This document shows, one piece after another, positions 14,089 to 17,938 of a stretch of DNA of 17,938 nt. Position numbers and translations under genes: made by a program. This stretch comes from Ignavibacteriales bacterium (lineage in GTDB: Bacteria; Bacteroidota; Ignavibacteria; Ignavibacteriales; Melioribacteraceae). Location of the stretch: contig QYQI01000114.1 in NCBI GenBank assembly GCA_007280825.1, positions 1 to 17,938 on the forward strand. The letters run 5' to 3'. Numbering within the stretch: the first letter of the stretch is position 1; every line of letters begins with the position of its first letter. The notes beneath the pieces were generated by a model that ran no database searches, had not been told where the DNA came from, and was given only the letters and a program-made list of their open reading frames with translations.

Positions 14089-14119
14089 CACAGGGGAAGC
14101 AAATTTTGCTTCCCCTGTG
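14089..14119. terminator. Long perfect hairpin between two convergent genes
   Basis: CACAGGGGAAGCAAA and TTTGCTTCCCCTGTG form a perfect 15-bp inverted repeat around a single T, effectively a 12-bp stem with an A/T loop. It lies midway between the plus-strand gene ending at 13999 and the minus-strand gene ending at 14205, where a bidirectional terminator is expected. No T-run follows on either strand, so it is atypical; it could also be a palindromic repeat element. Confidence 0.5.
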
Positions 14120-14204
14120 AAAATTATTAATGATGAAATAGATATTTTCAGACCATGCACCAGAAAATTTATTTTACCTCCCATAGGTTCTTGCCCCTTA
14201 CCCT

Positions 14205-17200
14205 TCATTTCTCGCCTCTCGCCTTTCCTAGCGCTTCAAAATATTTTCTGATCAAATCTTCGTAATCTTTCTTATAACCTTCGCGGATAGCTTTCAGCAA
14301 TTCATCTTTTAATTTATTCTTTCCTTCTTCAGTGTTAAGAATCAGATCGGGCGGTGAATTGCGGTTATAGTCTTTTCCGGCGGAAGATTTTCTATCCTTC
14401 TCATAATCGCGCTCGTTCATGGACGTCTGCGCGTCAAGTAGTTTTGATAAAATCTTTTCTTGCTGTTTCACAAGGTCATCATTCATTTTTTTTGATTGAA
14501 GATTAGTAACCACCTCTTTCATCTCACTTAAAATCTTTTCAAGATTTGAAGCAAGGCGTTTCGATTGTCCGGCTTCCTTTGCTTCTTGGTTCAACTGTTC
14601 AAGCGATTTGCGAATTGATTCCTGCTGCTGAGCAAGTTTCTGCATTTGCGCCATCATCTCCTGAGTCATTTGCCCTTGATTCATCATCTGAGTCAATTGA
14701 TTTAAATTCATCTGCTGTTGTGAAAGCTGCTGCAGTTGCTGCATTAAACTCATCATGCCGCCGCCCTGTCCTCCGCCGCTCATCATTTGATCCATTGCAC
14801 CTTTCATCAAGCTTGCAGCTTCATTCAAAGATCCCATTGCATTTTTTTGCATTTGTGCAGCAGGCGGTCCTTGCTGGTTTTGCATAGCATTTATTGATTG
14901 CTGCATATTAGTTAATGCTTTTCCGAGAGCTTTACCCATTTCGGGAGTAATTGCAAAAGTTTTTTGCGAAAGGTCACTCATCTTCTGTAATACTTTTCCA
15001 AGATTGTTTTGTATCTCGCTTTGATCGCGAGAGTTTTTAGAGAACTCCTTTGAGTATGGACTAAGCTGCTCTGTATTGTTCTTTAAGCTTTCTTGATCTT
15101 TGGAAAGTGTTAAAAGATCATCTAATATTTTCATCATATCATAAAACGTTTTCATCTGGTTCATCTGTTGCATTGCAGATTGTAAACCTTGCATTTGTTT
15201 TCCAGTGTTCTTCATGTTTTGAGAAAGTTGTAACTGGTTCTGCATAGCTTCGGATTTTTGCATTTGTTGTAAGTCTTTAGCCACCTCATCAGAGAGATTT
15301 TCATTGTTCTGTTTATCAAACTCTTTCTGAAGTTTATCTAACTGATCCTTTGGCATATCAGAAAGCCCGTTCATTTTTTCGCCAAGTTTATTTATTTCTT
15401 CGTTAAGTTTTTTCAGATCGCTTGTTACATCCTGTTGACGTTTAGACAGCTCATCACGCTTGATTTTATCGGAAAGGTTTGATTGCCCTGTCTTACTTTT
15501 TAATTCATCGATTCTCTGTGTAAGTTCATCGGTACGCTTAACAATTTCGTCAATCTTTTGTTCTATTTGAATTCTTTTAAGAAGATTAAGAGTGCGCTCA
15601 ATACTTTTCTTTATATATTCTTCATTTGCCTTCATTTCTTCCATAGACATTTGCACATTATCGCGATTCATACTGTTAAGTGATTCCTGCAGACGCTTGA
15701 ATGCTTCTTTCATTTCTTCACTGCTCATTTTTTCCAGCAATTCCTGAAGCTCATTATATTTCTGCAGTGTCTCTTCCGAAAGGAGATTGTTCTTTGCGAG
15801 ATCATTTTTCATTTCAGATAGTTTTTGAGAAACATCGCCGATCTTTTTTGTGATCTCCTTAAATTTGTCAACTGCCTTTTCAATGCGTTCCTTTTCCTGC
15901 CAGGATATTTCTTTAGAGTTCAGCTTCATATTGTCGCTTAGCTTTCGCATTTCTTGTTTGAGCTGTTCAGCATCTTTAAGTGTTTGTGATAAATCTTTTT
16001 CAGATTCTTTTTGTTTATCCTCTGCTTCGGCATATAGCTCATTAAGAGATGGAACAGTAATAGTGAACGGCTTTGTTCTTGTTGATTTTGGTCCGCTTAC
16101 GTTATCATTATCAAAAACTTCTAAGTAATAGGAAAGAACTTCTCCTTCCGCAAGGACTAACGGTGCAAGATCCCAAACAAAATATATTTCTTCTTCTTTT
16201 TGCTGATTAGAAATTGTTATCGGAGCTTGCGCAAACTCCTCATTTGTGGGGCGGTACTTTGACGCCGATAGCCGGAAGCTCAAATTCATTTTGCTAAATC
16301 CATAATCATCGCCGATCTTAGAGACAAGGGAAATCTTGCTTTGATTTCTAAGTTTTATATTTTCATTTGGAGAAATCATTTCGATGGAAGGATTTTCATC
16401 AGCCAAAGTTTTTATTGAATAAGTAATTGGATTTATGTTTGAGTAATCCTGAGCATCTGTGATAAGCATATAATAGCCGGTTTCTTTGGTAACAATGAAA
16501 TCAACCGATGCTTTTGTTGAAGCAATGTTCATCTTTTTTGATGTGCTGTCGCTAAACATTACAATCGCACTTGAAAATTCGCGCGACGAACTCATTGTTA
16601 ATTTAATTTTACTGCCTAATAATGCAATTATGTTTCCGTTGTCTTTTTGTGTTTGTTCCGGTAAACGGGTGTATGCGGGAGGAGTGATCGTTAACTCAAC
16701 GCTAGAAATCACCGGACGATTAATGACGGAAATTTTGTATTTCTGGCTGGTAATATTTCCGGCAGTAGCAAAATATTCTAAAGAACTTTTTACGTTATTA
16801 ATATAATAGGTAAAAATCCCGAGTGAATCGGGCGATAATATCTTTGCCGAAAATTCAGTTTGCTCTTCTGATTTTTCCAATAGAAAAATATCTTTCGGTT
16901 GTTCACCGACTGCTTTAATTGTTATTGTAATATTATCGCCTTTAGTAATCCCTTTATTCCCGGGATCAATTTCAAAAACAAATTTTGGCGGGTGTGTATA
17001 ATTCTTATTGTAGTTGAGAAAACGAATTGCCGCCGAATGAAGAGATGGAACAAAAAAGACCAAGAGAATAGTCGCAATAAATGTTGTGATGTAAAGTTTC
17101 CAAAATTTCTTTGCGGAAGTAAAATCAACAATCGCATTAAAATTTAACTTCTCGGTTTTGGAATAAACATTTTTAAAAGCCGCATCCACAAGTTGATTTG

Positions 17201-17228
17201 AGTAATTGATATTGTTTTCGTTTATCAA
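14205..17228 (-). CDS. DUF4175 family protein, main part (frameshifted from its N-terminus)
   Basis: This 1007-residue frame is most of a DUF4175 protein, an inner-membrane protein of unknown role found next to MoxR/DUF58/DUF4159 genes in the Bacteroidota-Chlorobi group. A transmembrane helix lies at about 42-66 (W-K-L-Y-I-T-T-F-I-A-T-I-L-L). Periplasmic beta-rich domains with proline-containing repeats (P-P-A-Y-T-R-L-P) occupy about 85-390. From about 394 to 1000 the chain is a long coiled coil. About 775-880 is very rich in methionine and glutamine, with G-G-G-Q-G-G-G. The apparent start (TTG at 17226-17228) is not a real start: the frame continues upstream as A-N-A-V-Q-L, and the preceding gene's end (K-D-E-L) joins to it by a -1 shift near 17241-17245. 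The gene ends G-K-A-R-G-E-K. Confidence 0.85.
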   Translation of the reverse strand: MINENNINYSNQLVDAAFKNVYSKTEKLNFNAIVDFTSAKKFWKLYITTFIATILLVFFVPSLHSAAIRFLNYNKNYTHPPKFVFEIDPGNKGITKGDNITITIKAVGEQPKDIFLLEKSEEQTEFSAKILSPDSLGIFTYYINNVKSSLEYFATAGNITSQKYKISVINRPVISSVELTITPPAYTRLPEQTQKDNGNIIALLGSKIKLTMSSSREFSSAIVMFSDSTSKKMNIASTKASVDFIVTKETGYYMLITDAQDYSNINPITYSIKTLADENPSIEMISPNENIKLRNQSKISLVSKIGDDYGFSKMNLSFRLSASKYRPTNEEFAQAPITISNQQKEEEIYFVWDLAPLVLAEGEVLSYYLEVFDNDNVSGPKSTRTKPFTITVPSLNELYAEAEDKQKESEKDLSQTLKDAEQLKQEMRKLSDNMKLNSKEISWQEKERIEKAVDKFKEITKKIGDVSQKLSEMKNDLAKNNLLSEETLQKYNELQELLEKMSSEEMKEAFKRLQESLNSMNRDNVQMSMEEMKANEEYIKKSIERTLNLLKRIQIEQKIDEIVKRTDELTQRIDELKSKTGQSNLSDKIKRDELSKRQQDVTSDLKKLNEEINKLGEKMNGLSDMPKDQLDKLQKEFDKQNNENLSDEVAKDLQQMQKSEAMQNQLQLSQNMKNTGKQMQGLQSAMQQMNQMKTFYDMMKILDDLLTLSKDQESLKNNTEQLSPYSKEFSKNSRDQSEIQNNLGKVLQKMSDLSQKTFAITPEMGKALGKALTNMQQSINAMQNQQGPPAAQMQKNAMGSLNEAASLMKGAMDQMMSGGGQGGGMMSLMQQLQQLSQQQMNLNQLTQMMNQGQMTQEMMAQMQKLAQQQESIRKSLEQLNQEAKEAGQSKRLASNLEKILSEMKEVVTNLQSKKMNDDLVKQQEKILSKLLDAQTSMNERDYEKDRKSSAGKDYNRNSPPDLILNTEEGKNKLKDELLKAIREGYKKDYEDLIRKYFEALGKARGEK

Positions 17229-17569
17229 TTGGACTGCATTTGCAGCTCATCTTTAATCTCCGGAAAATTAGCGCCGACCTTGCCCGCCGTTTCTACATAA
17301 TCGGGATTAACATAGTATATAAAATCTTTTATGAAGGGGAACGCAACATACAACCCGATCGTAAGTACTGTAGCAACAAGAAATGAATAAAACAGAATTG
17401 TACGGATATCCGAACTAAAATTGCCGATTGCTTCAAGAAGGATAAGTACAAGAAATAAAACGCATAGAAATGTTGTTGAAAGAAATAATTTTCTCAACCC
17501 ATCTCTTCGTTTCTCGTGCTCAACAACAGAGCGGAGTTTCTTTTGTAATTCTAAAAAATAATTATTCAT
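17225..17569 (-). CDS. N-terminal part of the DUF4175 protein, cut off by a frameshift
   Basis: This is a 114-residue frame with a basic, helical start (L-Q-K-K-L-R-S-V-V-E-H-E-K-R-R) and two transmembrane helices at about 28-48 and 56-78, typical of the first section of DUF4175 proteins. It runs through Y-V-E-T-A-G-K-V-G and F-P-E-I-K-D-E-L and then ends in six unrelated residues (Q-M-Q-S-N-stop). The native continuation, A-N-A-V-Q-L-I-N-E-N-N, lies in the -1 frame, giving the expected K-D-E-L-x-N-A-V-Q-L seen at this place in the family. So this and the next frame are one gene of about 1,120 codons broken by a one-base loss. It starts at an ATG 33 bp after the DUF4159 gene, so the two are cotranscribed. 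Confidence 0.82.
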   Translation of the reverse strand: MNNYFLELQKKLRSVVEHEKRRDGLRKLFLSTTFLCVLFLVLILLEAIGNFSSDIRTILFYSFLVATVLTIGLYVAFPFIKDFIYYVNPDYVETAGKVGANFPEIKDELQMQSN

Positions 17570-17602
17570 TCACTTTCTTCTTAAAATCATTCAGAAAGAA
17601 AT

Positions 17603-17938
17603 TTAATTTGTAAGTGCCCAAACAACAATGTTTGTCCCAAACTTCAACGCCTCTTCTCTTTTTGCAGAAGGATCTTTATGTACTTCAGGATCAGCCCATC
17701 CGTCGCTCGGATTGCTCTCGTATGTGTAATACAAACACAATCTGCCGTTAACAAAAATCCCAAAACCTTGTGGCGGTTTTCCATCATGTTCATGTGTTTT
17801 AGGTACCCCCGTATTAAAATCATAAAAGCAATGATATAGCCCGTAAGTGAATGGAAGTTCCATTAAATCTTTTTCCGGAAAAATTTTTTTTATCTCTCTT
17901 CGGAACGCCTTGTTCAATCCGTAATCATCATCAACATA
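17603..17938 (-). CDS. DUF4159 domain protein, C-terminal end (5' part outside the window)
   Basis: The frame is open to the right edge, where it begins Y-V-D-D-D-Y-G-L-N-K-A-F-R-R-E-I, the well-conserved start of the DUF4159 core. It continues with F-P-E-K-D-L-x-E-L-P, then K-T-H-E-H-D-G-K-P-P-Q-G-F-G-I, G-R-L-C-L-Y-Y-T-Y-E-S-N-P-S-D-G-W and ends with the K-F-G-T-N-I-V-V-W-A-L-T tail, all hallmarks of this domain. Nothing indicates catalysis, though the H-E-H-D-G motif and acidic residues are conserved. DUF4159 proteins are usually exported and encoded beside MoxR ATPase, DUF58 and DUF4175 genes. Here the DUF4175 gene follows 33 bp downstream on the same strand. The true start is beyond 17938. 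Confidence 0.88.
   Translation of the reverse strand, partial: YVDDDYGLNKAFRREIKKIFPEKDLMELPFTYGLYHCFYDFNTGVPKTHEHDGKPPQGFGIFVNGRLCLYYTYESNPSDGWADPEVHKDPSAKREEALKFGTNIVVWALTN

Noticed and set aside
14546..14887. 113-codon open frame on the plus strand inside the DUF4175 gene
   Set aside because: It lies antisense to the low-complexity Met/Gln coiled-coil region, whose skewed codon use creates open frames; no ribosome site and no recognisable domain.

Overview
The window (17.9 kb, AT-rich) reads as chromosomal DNA of a Gram-negative bacterium of the Fibrobacteres-Chlorobi-Bacteroidetes (FCB) group, most likely Ignavibacteria or a close relative. This rests on the DUF4159 plus DUF4175 gene pair, the many short exported proteins of unknown function, the Bacteroidota-like metabolic genes and the weak or missing Shine-Dalgarno sites at several starts. 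The assignment is inference from gene content; no rRNA or other phylogenetic marker is present. No tRNA, CRISPR array, insertion sequence or phage gene was seen.

Layout. 1-1890, plus strand: the end of a DUF1761 membrane protein, a HAD phosphatase and a crotonase-fold acyl-CoA enzyme. 1936-3566, minus strand: a DUF6789-like membrane protein with its own terminator, then a Crp/Fnr regulator followed by a small CxxC thioredoxin-fold protein. 3781-6735, plus strand: an exported nitrobindin/lipocalin-like barrel protein and a VOC protein (5 bp apart), then a tight run of MOSC protein, HEAT-like protein and serine hydrolase. 6753-8192, minus: an exported TPR protein. 8380-10108, plus: an ECF sigma factor, its zinc-finger membrane anti-sigma factor and an exported coiled-coil protein, ending at a strong hairpin. 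10163-11722, minus: an exported protein with an HEAFH zinc-protease motif. 11723-13138: a low-density stretch with a cupredoxin lipoprotein between two decayed gene ends, one a second copy of the DUF4175 C-terminus and the other the C-terminus of a TPR-like protein. 13139-13999, plus: an exported cysteine-free protein with a thioredoxin-like segment. 14205-17938, minus: DUF4175 (split by a frameshift) preceded by the end of a DUF4159 gene that runs out of the window.

How it fits together. Most of the window is envelope biology: exported, lipid-anchored or membrane proteins plus two regulators (Crp/Fnr and ECF/anti-sigma) able to sense envelope or redox state. The best-supported functional unit is the sigma/anti-sigma/exported-protein operon. 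The DUF4159-DUF4175 pair belongs to the conserved MoxR/DUF58-associated neighbourhood of this group, whose biochemical role is not established.

The points most worth checking are two single-base frameshifts (HEAT-like gene and DUF4175), which may be real or assembly errors; the orphan second copy of the DUF4175 3' end; and the unrecognised exported HExxH protein. I did not find a clearly new multi-gene system.
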